DNA from: Betaproteobacteria bacterium UBA5216
Lineage (GTDB): Bacteria > Pseudomonadota > Gammaproteobacteria > Burkholderiales > SG8-41
DNA length: 64,000 bases
NCBI GenBank assembly: GCA_002412495.1
Contig: DHVE01000125.1
Location: forward strand, 25,304 to 89,303
Direction of reading: 5' to 3'
Within the stretch, counting starts at the first letter, position 1; the number at the start of each line of letters is the position of its first letter. This document shows, piece after piece, positions 35,750 through 43,956 of this stretch. A program made the position numbers and the translations under genes. Below the pieces are notes generated by a model, which did not search any database, was not told the DNA's origin, and saw only the letters and a program-made list of their open reading frames with translations.

Positions 35750-38230
35750 ATGACTCTTATCATTGCGGTGGGAAGTGTCTGTGCGATCGCGTGGACGCTG
35801 GCGTACCATTGTGCGCCAGCGTGGTGCTGGACCGCATTCGCCGCGGCGGGCTTGCTGGCCGCGGGCCTTACCGGCGGCGCGTCTCCCATCGTACTGTCGC
35901 TGGCGTGTATTATTGCGGTCATTCTTGCCCTGACGCTGAATCCGGGACCGATTCGCCGTGCTGTGCTCGGCGCGCCGCTGCTCGCGTTGTTCCGCAAGAT
36001 TTTGCCGCAGATGTCATCCACGGAAAAAGAGGCGCTGGATGCCGGCACGGTGTGGTGGGACGGCGAATTGTTCAGCGGCAAGCCGGACTGGAAAAAAATG
36101 CACGCCTTTCCCAAACCCACGTTGAGCGCCGAGGAGCAGGCCTTTCTCGATGGCCCGGTGGAGGAACTCTGCACGCTGGTGAATGAATGGGAGATCACCA
36201 ACGATCTGCATGATCTGCCGCCGCGAGCGTGGCAGTTCATTAAGGATAACGGGTTCTTGGGGATGATCATTCCGAAGGAATTCGGCGGCAAGGGTTTCTC
36301 CGCGCTGATGCACTCCTCGGTTATCGTGAAACTGACGTCGCGCAGCGGCACGGCGGCGGTGTCGGTGATGGTGCCCAATTCACTCGGGCCGGCGGAACTG
36401 CTGCTGCATTACGGCACGAAGGAACAAAAGGATTACTACCTGCCACGTCTCGCCAAGGGCTTGGAGATGCCGTGTTTCGCCTTGACCAGTCCGGAGGCGG
36501 GATCGGACGCCGGCGGTATCCCGGACTTCGGCATCGTTTGCAAGGGGGAGTGGCAAGGAAAAAAAGATGTGCTGGGCATACGCCTGACGTGGGAAAAGCG
36601 ATACATCACGCTGGGGCCGATCGCGACGCTGCTGGGGCTCGCGTTTCGGCTGTATGACCCGGATCATATTCTGGGGCCCGAAGAAGATTGCGGCATTACG
36701 CTGGGGCTGATCCCCACCGACACGCCGGGCGTGAATATCGGCCGGCGGCATTTCCCGTTGAACGGCGCGTTCATGAATGGCCCGAACTGGGGCAAGGATG
36801 TATTCGTGCCGATGGAATACGTGATCGGCGGCGTGGATTACGTGGGGCAAGGCTGGAAGATGCTGATGAATTGCCTGGCGGCGGGGCGCTCGATTTCACT
36901 GCCGGCGAATTCGGTGGGCATGTCCAAACTGGCGGCGCGCACCACCGGCGGTTATGGCCGCGTGCGCACGCAATTCAATATTTCCATCGGGCGCTTCGAG
37001 GGCGTCGAGGAGGCGATGGCGCGCATCGGCGGTAATCTGTATTTGATGGAAGCCGCGCGCGTGATGACGGCGGGAGCCATTGATCTGGGCGAAAAGCCCT
37101 CGGTGGTGTCGGCTATCGTGAAATACCATCTCACCGAACGCGGTCGCCAGGTGGTGAACGACGCCATGGATGTGCACGGGGGCAAGGGTATTTGCATGGG
37201 GCCGAGCAATTATCTTGGGCGCGCCTACCAGCAGATTCCCATCGCGATCACGGTGGAAGGCGCGAACATCTTGACGCGTTCGATGATTATTTTTGGACAA
37301 GGCGCGATTCGCGGCCATCCCTATGTGCTGAAGGAGATGGAGGCTACGCATGTGGCGGACAACGCCAAGGCGTTGAAGGATTTCGATGCCGCGTTTTTTG
37401 GCCACGTCGCATTCACGATTTCCAATCTCGCGCGCGCGGCCTGGATGGGGGTGACATGCGCGCGGTTTGTGGCGGCGCCGGGCGATGGCAACACGCGCCA
37501 GTATTACCGGCAGTTGACCCGGCTATCGAGCGCCTTCGCATGGGCGTCCGATGTGTCTATGTTCGTGCTGGGCGGGGCACTTAAATTCCGCGAACGTTTA
37601 TCGGCGCGACTGGGTGACATATTGAGCCAGCTTTATTTGGCATCGTGCGTATTGAAGCGTTTCGAAGACGATGGCCGTCCGCCGGATGATTTGCCGTTTA
37701 TGCACTGGGCTATGCAGGACGCGTTGAATCGCACGCAAGAGGCGTTCTACGGACTGTTCGAGAATCTGCCGAACCGGCTGGTGGCGTGGGGCCTGCGGCT
37801 GTCGATTTTTCCGTGGGGCCGCGTTTTTGATGCGCCGGCCGATACATTGGGGCATCAGGTGGTTGGCCTGTTGATGACGCCGGGACCCGCGCGTGATCGT
37901 CTCACCCAGGGCATGTGCATACCCCGCGACGAAAACGATCCGGTGACGCTGATCGATCTGGCGCTGCAGGCGTTGATTGCTGCGGAGCCGGTCGAGGCGA
38001 AAATACGCGCGGCGCGCCGCGCCGGCACGATTCATGGAGAGTTCGGCGATCAGGTGGCGGCGGATGCGCTCGCCAAGGGCGTGATTACAAAGGCTGAGGC
38101 GGACACGCTGGCGCGTCTGAAAGCACTGCGCCGCAAAGTAATCATGGTTGATGATTTCCCAAAAGACTTCGGTCGCAGCGAACTCTTTCAGACCACTCAG
38201 GCGGTGACCTTTGAAGCGTTGGCCCGATGA
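35750..38230 (+). CDS. fadE: Acyl-CoA dehydrogenase FadE
   Basis: 826 aa from the ATG at 35750, or 837 aa from 35717; neither has a strong ribosome-binding site. Two N-terminal TM helices (about 1-70) anchor it, then the dehydrogenase core with PKEFGGKGFSALMHS, LTSPEAGSDAGGIPDFG and VHGGKGICMGPSNYLGRAYQ, and a C-terminal DUF1974 region. Length and layout match E. coli FadE (814 aa). It makes the first oxidation of beta-oxidation and hands electrons to ETF. The stop overlaps the next start (ATGA). Confidence 0.95.
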   Translation: MTLIIAVGSVCAIAWTLAYHCAPAWCWTAFAAAGLLAAGLTGGASPIVLSLACIIAVILALTLNPGPIRRAVLGAPLLALFRKILPQMSSTEKEALDAGTVWWDGELFSGKPDWKKMHAFPKPTLSAEEQAFLDGPVEELCTLVNEWEITNDLHDLPPRAWQFIKDNGFLGMIIPKEFGGKGFSALMHSSVIVKLTSRSGTAAVSVMVPNSLGPAELLLHYGTKEQKDYYLPRLAKGLEMPCFALTSPEAGSDAGGIPDFGIVCKGEWQGKKDVLGIRLTWEKRYITLGPIATLLGLAFRLYDPDHILGPEEDCGITLGLIPTDTPGVNIGRRHFPLNGAFMNGPNWGKDVFVPMEYVIGGVDYVGQGWKMLMNCLAAGRSISLPANSVGMSKLAARTTGGYGRVRTQFNISIGRFEGVEEAMARIGGNLYLMEAARVMTAGAIDLGEKPSVVSAIVKYHLTERGRQVVNDAMDVHGGKGICMGPSNYLGRAYQQIPIAITVEGANILTRSMIIFGQGAIRGHPYVLKEMEATHVADNAKALKDFDAAFFGHVAFTISNLARAAWMGVTCARFVAAPGDGNTRQYYRQLTRLSSAFAWASDVSMFVLGGALKFRERLSARLGDILSQLYLASCVLKRFEDDGRPPDDLPFMHWAMQDALNRTQEAFYGLFENLPNRLVAWGLRLSIFPWGRVFDAPADTLGHQVVGLLMTPGPARDRLTQGMCIPRDENDPVTLIDLALQALIAAEPVEAKIRAARRAGTIHGEFGDQVAADALAKGVITKAEADTLARLKALRRKVIMVDDFPKDFGRSELFQTTQAVTFEALAR

Positions 38231-39039
38231 AAAGCGCCGCGGCCGGCATGCATGATGGAATGGATGATTTGATTCAGTACGTCGTCGCGGACGGGATCGC
38301 GACGCTCACGTTCAACCGGCCGGCGGTGATGAACGCGCTGGATCCGGAAACCATCGTGGCCTTTCGCAGGGTTTGCGAGCGCGTGGAACACGATGCAGAG
38401 GCGCGCGTGGTGGTGTTGCGCGGCGCGGGGCCGGCGTTTCTGGCGGGCGGCGACGTGGCATCATTCAAGACGCATTTGCCAAAAATTGCAGGATTGGTTG
38501 TCGAGATGGCGGGCGAGCTGCATCGCGGCATATTGGCGCTGCGCCGCGCGCCCAAGCCGGTGATCGCCAGCGTGCATGGCGCGGTGGCGGGCGCCGGGAT
38601 GAGCATCATGCTGGCGTGCGATTTAGTCATTGCCGCCGACGACACGAAATTTACCCTGGCGTACAGCCGCATCGCGACCAGCCCGGACGGCGGCGCAAGC
38701 TGGTTTTTGCCGCGCGTTGCGGGTTATCAAAAAGCGATGGAGCTGTTGCTCCTCGTGGATACGGTGGATACCGCCGCGCTGCAATCGATGGGTATCATCA
38801 ATCGTGCGGTGCCGGCGGCGGAACTTGCGCCTGCCACGGTCGCGCTTGCGCAGCGTCTGGCGGCTGGGCCGGCGATTGCGTATGCGGAAACCAAGGCGCT
38901 GGTGAATGCCTCGCAGGAGCATGGCCTGGAAGAGCATCTTGCAGCCGAGGCAGGGGCGTTTGCGCGCTGCGCGGGGCATGCCGATTTTGCCGAAGGTGTG
39001 ACGGCGTTTGTGGAAAAGCGCAAGGCGGTGTTTGAATGA
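38227..39039 (+). CDS. Enoyl-CoA hydratase/isomerase family protein
   Basis: 270 aa crotonase sharing ATGA with fadE. AFLAGGDVASFKTHLP and HGAVAGAGMSIMLACD give the oxyanion hole; the second segment has AGAG in place of the usual GGG. At the catalytic Glu region the sequence is AYSRIATSPDGGASWFLPR, with Asp/Gly rather than the hydratase Glu, a pattern seen in PaaG-like isomerases. So it may be a delta3-delta2-enoyl-CoA isomerase for unsaturated fatty acids rather than the main hydratase. Followed by a 7-base tandem repeat array. Confidence 0.88.
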   Translation: MKSAAAGMHDGMDDLIQYVVADGIATLTFNRPAVMNALDPETIVAFRRVCERVEHDAEARVVVLRGAGPAFLAGGDVASFKTHLPKIAGLVVEMAGELHRGILALRRAPKPVIASVHGAVAGAGMSIMLACDLVIAADDTKFTLAYSRIATSPDGGASWFLPRVAGYQKAMELLLLVDTVDTAALQSMGIINRAVPAAELAPATVALAQRLAAGPAIAYAETKALVNASQEHGLEEHLAAEAGAFARCAGHADFAEGVTAFVEKRKAVFE

Positions 39040-39086
39040 CGAAACGTTTGGAAAGTGTTTGGGAAAGCGTTTAGTGCAGTGTTTGG

Positions 39087-39248
39087 TTTTGAGTTTTTAG
39101 TGCTTAGTTGAAGTGCATCTAGCGGCATGATCATTACACTCAAAACTCAAAACTCAAAACTCAAAACTCAAAACTCAAAACTCAAAACTCAAAACTCAAA
39201 ACTCAAAACTCAAAACTCAAAACTCAAAACTCAAAACTCAAAACTCAA
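39087..39248 (+). repeat. (CTCAAAA)15 tandem heptamer array with inverted degenerate arm
   Basis: Fifteen perfect CTCAAAA units fill 39139-39243, with a partial unit to 39248. Upstream, 39087-39107 reads TTTTGAG, TTTTTAG, TGCTTAG: three heptamers complementary to the array, so the transcript can fold. The array would encode repeats of LKTQNSK if read from 39127, but the SDR start at 39259 is beyond it. Confidence 0.95.
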
Positions 39249-39258
39249 TACCCGCCCT

Positions 39259-40116
39259 ATGTCCCTAAAAGAGAAAACCCTCTTCATCACCGGTGCGAGC
39301 CGTGGCATCGGGCGCGAGATTGCGTTGCGTTGCGCGCGCGACGGCGCCAACATTGTCGTGACGGCAAAGACCGCCGAGCCGCATGCGTCGTTGCCCGGCA
39401 CGATACACAGCGTTGCCGCCGAGGTGGAAGCCTCCGGGGGCAAGGCGCTGGCGCTGCGACTGGATGTGCGTGACGAGCAGGGCATCACAGCGGCGGTCAA
39501 GGAGGCGGTGCGCGTGTTCGGTGGCATTGATATTCTCGTGAACAACGCGAGTGCCATCATGCTCAGCGGCACGGTGGCCACGCCCATGCGGCGCTACGAT
39601 TTGATGCAGGGTGTGAACGCGCGTGGCACGTTTGCGTGTTCGCAGGCGTGCCTTCCCCACTTGCTGAAGTCCGCCGCGGCGGGCCGTAATCCGCACATTC
39701 TTACGTTGTCGCCGCCACTGAACATGAAGCCGCGCTGGCTCAAGGATCATGTCGCGTATACGATGAGCAAGTACGGCATGAGTATGTGTACGCTCGGCAT
39801 GGCGGAAGAGTTTCGCGCGCAGGGCATCGCGGTGAATTCACTTTGGCCGCGCACCACCATCGCCACGGCGGCGATCGCGGTGAATTTTCCGGAAGCCATC
39901 CTCAAGGCCAGCCGCAAACCCGAGATCATGGCGGATGCGGCATATGTGATTTTCAATCGCGACAGCCGCACTGCAACGGGCAATTTTACCTCGATGAAAC
40001 AGTGTTGCGCGAAGAAGGCGTCGCCGACTTTGAGGCCTATGCGGTCACGCCGGGAGCGAAGTTGTATACTGACCTTTATCTGGACTGAAACTGCGGTAAT
40101 CGGATCACCCGCATAA
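39259..40116 (+). CDS. SDR-family oxidoreductase (HSDL2-like), frameshifted near its 3' end
   Basis: Start is the ATG at 39259 after the heptamer array. TGASRGIGREIAL (cofactor), NNASAIM and YTMSKYG (catalytic Tyr/Lys) identify a classical SDR like hydroxysteroid dehydrogenase-like 2. Through ATGNF it is normal, but the frame then gives an unrelated Arg-rich tail to 40116. The expected ending (YLDETVLREEGVADFEAYAV...) is present in another frame and stops at 40088. Adding one T to the TTTT run at 39984-39987 restores it, giving 276 aa. Likely an acyl-CoA-linked dehydrogenase or reductase. Either a sequence error or a true lesion that changes only the last ~35 residues. Confidence 0.88.
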   Translation: MSLKEKTLFITGASRGIGREIALRCARDGANIVVTAKTAEPHASLPGTIHSVAAEVEASGGKALALRLDVRDEQGITAAVKEAVRVFGGIDILVNNASAIMLSGTVATPMRRYDLMQGVNARGTFACSQACLPHLLKSAAAGRNPHILTLSPPLNMKPRWLKDHVAYTMSKYGMSMCTLGMAEEFRAQGIAVNSLWPRTTIATAAIAVNFPEAILKASRKPEIMADAAYVIFNRDSRTATGNFTSMKQCCAKKASPTLRPMRSRRERSCILTFIWTETAVIGSPA

Positions 40117-40154
40117 AATCACCACAGACAGTGTAAAAATGGAGGAGGCATTGC

Positions 40155-41963
40155 ATGGCTAACGTTCCTGATCACGTTATTCCGGTCGAGACCGCAGGCA
40201 CCCTTGACGGGTTGTTTCGCGAACGCGTCAAGCGCACGCCGGAGAACGTGGCGTATCGTGCCTACAACGAGGCGCATGCAAAGTGGCGTGACTATACTTG
40301 GGCGCAAATGGATCATCAGGTGGCGCGCTGGCAGGCTGCACTGGTAAAAGATGGTCTGAAAGCCGGCGACCGCGTCGCGCTGATGCTGAAAAATTCGCCG
40401 GAATGGGTGACTTTCGATCAGGCCGCGCTGGGACTGGGCCTCGTCGTCGTGCCGCTCTACACGCAGGATCGGCCCGACAACGTGGCCTATATCCTCAATG
40501 ATTCGGGCTGCAAGGTGTTGTTGTTCGGCACGCTCGCGCAATGGCAGTCGTTCAAGGATGTGCGTGGTGAGTTGGGCGGACTGGTGCGCATACTCACGGT
40601 CGAGCCGATAATAGGCGAGGCCGATGATTCGCGATTGAAATCCGTAGATCAGTGGTTGCCCGACCAGGGCGACGGTACCCGCCATCATGAACGCGGGAGT
40701 GATGAACTGGCGACCATCGTGTACACCTCGGGCACCACCGGTAAGCCCAAGGGCGTGATGCTGTCGCACCGCAATATCCTCGCCAATGCCTATGCGGGAT
40801 TGCAGTTGCTGACAGTGCAGCCGGATGATTCGTTTTTGTCCTTTCTGCCGTTGTCGCACACTTTTGAGCGCACCGTTGGCTACTATCTGACGATCATGAG
40901 CGGGGCCACGGTTACGTATTCGCGCGGTATTCCGCAGCTCGCCGAGGATCTGCAAACCGTGCGCCCGACGATGCTGATTTCGGTGCCGCGCATTTATGAG
41001 CGTATCTGGGGCGCGATACGCGCCAAGCTCGATGAAGGATCGCCGCTCAAGAAAAAATTGTTTATGGCGGCAGTGGAAGTCGGTTATGCGCGTTTTGAGC
41101 ATCAGCAGGGGCGCGGTCCGTGGAAGCCGTCCTTCTTGATGTGGCCGGTCTTAAACGCGTTGGTGGCGAGCAAGGTGCTCGCGCGGCTTGGCGGGCGCAT
41201 GCGCGCGGCACTGTCGGGCGGAGCGGCGTTGCCGACGGAGATTTCGCGGGTGTTCATCGGGTTGGGGCTGCCGGTGTTGCAGGGGTATGGTCTGACCGAA
41301 ACCAGTCCGATGTCGTGCGCAAACTGTCTGGTGGATAATCTGCCCGCCAGCGTCGGCAAGGCACTGCCCGGCGTGGAGGTCAAGATCGGCGAGAACAATG
41401 CGTTGCTGATCAGGGGGCCCAACATCATGCTGGGCTACTGGAACAACGAGTCGGCCACCAAGGCCATGATTCAAGCGGATGGCTGGTTGAATTCCGGCGA
41501 TACCGCACGCATCGATGAACAGGGGCACGTATTCATTACCGGACGCATCAAGGAAATCATCGTTATGTCCAACGGTGAAAAGCTGCCGCCGGTGGATATG
41601 GAAAACGCCATCTTGCGCGACCCCTTGTTCGAACAGGTGATGTTGCTCGGCGAGGCCAAGCCTTATCTGAGCGTGCTGGCGGTGCTAAATGCGGAGCACT
41701 GGAAAAAACTGGCCGCCGAAAAAGGCTGGAAGGCCGATGATCCTGGTGTGCTGCGTACCAAGGATGTTGAAAGCGCCATCACCGCCCGTGTCGGCGCGCA
41801 ATTGAAGGAATTTCCGGGCTATGCGCAGGTGCGCCGCGCGTCTGTTTCGCTGGATCCCTGGAGCATGGAGAACGGACTGCTGACGCCGACGCTGAAACTG
41901 AAGCGGCCGAAAGTGATGGAAAAATTTGCGGCGGAAATTGATCAAATGTATGCGGGACACTGA
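40155..41963 (+). CDS. Long-chain acyl-CoA synthetase (AMP-binding family)
   Basis: 602 aa, with GGAGGAGG before the ATG. TIVYTSGTTGKPKGVMLSHRN is the P-loop (about 190-210), YGLTETSPMS the A5 motif, GWLNSGDTARIDEQGHVFITGR the A7/A8 hinge, with KEIIVMSNGEKLPP before the C-terminal lid. This is the eukaryotic-like FAA1/long-chain branch, about 600 aa, frequent in proteobacteria. It activates fatty acids to acyl-CoA with ATP. It is between the SDR and a thioesterase in the beta-oxidation cluster and downstream of FadE, so it is the probable FadD-equivalent here. Confidence 0.93.
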   Translation: MANVPDHVIPVETAGTLDGLFRERVKRTPENVAYRAYNEAHAKWRDYTWAQMDHQVARWQAALVKDGLKAGDRVALMLKNSPEWVTFDQAALGLGLVVVPLYTQDRPDNVAYILNDSGCKVLLFGTLAQWQSFKDVRGELGGLVRILTVEPIIGEADDSRLKSVDQWLPDQGDGTRHHERGSDELATIVYTSGTTGKPKGVMLSHRNILANAYAGLQLLTVQPDDSFLSFLPLSHTFERTVGYYLTIMSGATVTYSRGIPQLAEDLQTVRPTMLISVPRIYERIWGAIRAKLDEGSPLKKKLFMAAVEVGYARFEHQQGRGPWKPSFLMWPVLNALVASKVLARLGGRMRAALSGGAALPTEISRVFIGLGLPVLQGYGLTETSPMSCANCLVDNLPASVGKALPGVEVKIGENNALLIRGPNIMLGYWNNESATKAMIQADGWLNSGDTARIDEQGHVFITGRIKEIIVMSNGEKLPPVDMENAILRDPLFEQVMLLGEAKPYLSVLAVLNAEHWKKLAAEKGWKADDPGVLRTKDVESAITARVGAQLKEFPGYAQVRRASVSLDPWSMENGLLTPTLKLKRPKVMEKFAAEIDQMYAGH

Positions 41964-41972
41964 TTAACTGCA

Positions 41973-42049
41973 AGGATGAGGGATGAAGGATGAAAACAAC
42001 CTGACCGCCGGTATGCCGTTGATTGTTTTCATCCTTCCGTCTGCATCCT
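41973..42049. repeat. Heptamer (AGGATGA) inverted hairpin element, copy 1
   Basis: Left arm 41973-42001: AGGATGA, GGGATGA, AGGATGA, then AAACAACC. Right arm 42022-42049 is its approximate reverse complement (ATTGTTTTCATCCTT, then degenerate TCCGTCT and GCATCCT). It lies between the acyl-CoA synthetase and thioesterase genes. The same design recurs at 46476-46532. Confidence 0.85.
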
Positions 42050-42065
42050 TTGATGGAAAGAACGC

Positions 42066-42473
42066 ATGAGTGAACTATCCAAGACCGTTCCGTTACCCCA
42101 AAAAGACCCCACCCTCAGGGTCATTCCCATGCCCGCCGACGCCAATCACACCGGCGACATATTTGGCGGGTGGATCATGTCGCAGGTTGACCTTGCCGGC
42201 AGCGTGCCCGCCGTGCGTCTCGCCATGGGGCGGGTGGCGACCGTGGCGGTCAATTCATTTGTGTTTCGGCAGTCGGTTTTTGTCGGCGACGTGGTGAGTT
42301 TTTACGCGGAAGTGGTCAAGGTCGGGCGGACATCCATCACCGTGGATGTGGAGGTCTACGCGCAACGCCGCCCCGAGAAAGAAATGTGCGTCAAAGTTAC
42401 CGAGGCCACGCTGACCTACGTGGCAGTGGACGCAAACCGGCAGCCCCGTGTTGTAAATGTGCCACGGGTCTAG
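42066..42473 (+). CDS. Acyl-CoA thioesterase, YciA-like hotdog fold
   Basis: 135 aa. PMPADANHTGDIFGGWIMSQ carries the hotdog active-site segment (Asn and Asp in ANHTGD), then VNSFVFRQSVFVGDVVSFYAE and VDVEVYAQRR typical of YciA/ACOT proteins. It cleaves acyl-CoA to free acid and CoA. Placed inside a beta-oxidation cluster, it may relieve CoA trapping when acyl-CoA accumulates. A GGAAAG site precedes the ATG. Confidence 0.92.
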   Translation: MSELSKTVPLPQKDPTLRVIPMPADANHTGDIFGGWIMSQVDLAGSVPAVRLAMGRVATVAVNSFVFRQSVFVGDVVSFYAEVVKVGRTSITVDVEVYAQRRPEKEMCVKVTEATLTYVAVDANRQPRVVNVPRV

Positions 42474-42562
42474 TTGCGGAAATGTGAAATTACCTTCGTT
42501 AGATCAATAACTTGCAGGCTAGGGCTAGAATAGTGTAAAGAAAAATGCGGAAGGAGGGCGAG

Positions 42563-43798
42563 GTGGATATTTCTAATAAAATCATAGGCTTATCGATATC
42601 GGTCGCATTGGTTGTCGGGACGGCGTCGGCTTTTGCGGGTGGATTGTCAATAGGCACTCAAAGTGGGAGTGGCCTCGGTAATGCCTATTCGGGAGGAGCC
42701 GCCGTCGCTGAAGATGCCAGTACGGTGTGGTACAACCCAGCCGGGATGACGACGTTGCCTGGCAGAACAAATGTCGCTGTTGCAGCTCACGCATTAAAGG
42801 TTTCATTCAAATTTCAGAACACGGGTTCGACGCTTCCTTTAGGGGCGGGCGACGGAGGTAATGGCGGAGGCTGGCACTTAATCCCGCAGGGTTACATCAC
42901 TCACAAGCTGTCGAACACCTTCAGCATCGGCGCGGGGTTCAATACGCCTTTTGGGCTTGAGACGACCTACGATCGGGGTTGGCGCGGTCAGGCCATCGGA
43001 TTTGAGTCAGCACTGAAGATATACAACTTCAACGTTGGCGCTGCTTATAAAGTAAATGACATGCTGTCTGTGGGCGGGGGGGTGAATTACCAACGCGCCG
43101 AACTCAAGTTCAACAGTACGCCGCTCATTGGCCTTGTCGAACCCAAACTGCACGACAATGGTATTGGATATAACATTGGGGTGCTGTTTCAGCCTACGCA
43201 ACAGACGCGCGTAGGTGCGCATTACCGCTCATCGATTAAATATAACGCTACCGGTTCGCTCCTTGCGCCAGCATTGATCGGCGGCAATAGTACTGCGTCC
43301 GCAGGTCTGGCGACACCTGATAGCTTTTCCTTGAGCTTGCTGCATGCGATCTCGCCGCGTTGGGACGTTATGGGTGATATTACCTGGACGGGCTGGAGCC
43401 ATTTGAAGCGGTTGGACGTTGTGCGCACCAGTGGTGTGGCGTCAGGGACTTCGCCCGTGTCGTTAACTTTCAATTGGACTGATACGTGGCGTTTCTCAGC
43501 AGGCGCGAATTACAAAATGAACGATCAGTGGAAACTTCGCTTTGGCGTTGCTCTAGACCAGACGCCTACCAATGACGTGGACCGTACGGCACGACTACCC
43601 GATCAGGATCGCACGTGGATTGCGTTCGGGGCGCAGATGAAAGTGTCGAAAAATGGCCTTCTCGATTTCGGCTATGCGCACGAATTCATCAAGAATGCAT
43701 CGGTCAATAATCGGGATAGTGTCACCGGGCTGAGATTAATTGGTGATTTCAAGAGCCAGGCTGACATACTTTCTATACAGTATTCGCACTCGTTCTAA
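42563..43798 (+). CDS. fadL: FadL/OmpP1/TodX-family outer-membrane fatty-acid transporter
   Basis: 411 aa from the GTG at 42563, chosen because AAGGAGGG ends five bases before it; the ATG at 42545 lacks a site. Signal peptide ending TASAFA, then GGLSIGTQSGSGLGNAYSGG and AEDASTVWYNPAGMTTLPG, the FadL N-terminal hatch with the NPAG motif, and a beta-barrel ending SIQYSHSF (C-terminal Phe). Imports long-chain fatty acids or hydrophobic compounds across the outer membrane. It sits among the activation and oxidation genes, with a terminator right after. Confidence 0.93.
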   Translation: MDISNKIIGLSISVALVVGTASAFAGGLSIGTQSGSGLGNAYSGGAAVAEDASTVWYNPAGMTTLPGRTNVAVAAHALKVSFKFQNTGSTLPLGAGDGGNGGGWHLIPQGYITHKLSNTFSIGAGFNTPFGLETTYDRGWRGQAIGFESALKIYNFNVGAAYKVNDMLSVGGGVNYQRAELKFNSTPLIGLVEPKLHDNGIGYNIGVLFQPTQQTRVGAHYRSSIKYNATGSLLAPALIGGNSTASAGLATPDSFSLSLLHAISPRWDVMGDITWTGWSHLKRLDVVRTSGVASGTSPVSLTFNWTDTWRFSAGANYKMNDQWKLRFGVALDQTPTNDVDRTARLPDQDRTWIAFGAQMKVSKNGLLDFGYAHEFIKNASVNNRDSVTGLRLIGDFKSQADILSIQYSHSF

Positions 43799-43811
43799 GT
43801 CTGATTTTGAG

Positions 43812-43846
43812 AACCGGGCAGCCGTTTGTGGTTGCCCGGTTTTTTT
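43812..43846 (+). terminator. Rho-independent terminator after fadL
   Basis: AACCGGGCAGCC (43812-43823) pairs with GGTTGCCCGGTT (43830-43841) across a 6-base loop with one G-U pair, and a T-run follows to 43846. Ends the transcript from the upstream genes. Confidence 0.92.
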
Positions 43847-43956
43847 ATGGCCGGCGCGTTACGCGCGTCGGTTTAACAGTTATTGCCACGCTTATGCAAT
43901 TAGGCACGCCATTGGCTGAGTGCTAGAATCGTTGTCAATTCCAATCGGGAGTTTCT

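Noticed and set aside
39139..39243. Possible CRISPR array
   Set aside because: Units are 7 bases, directly abutting with no spacers, and no cas genes are present.
39127..39258. Open frame encoding LKTQNSK repeats ahead of the SDR
   Set aside because: It is a direct reading of the CTCAAAA array. The SDR homology begins at the ATG at 39259 and no family has this repeat, so it is treated as non-coding.
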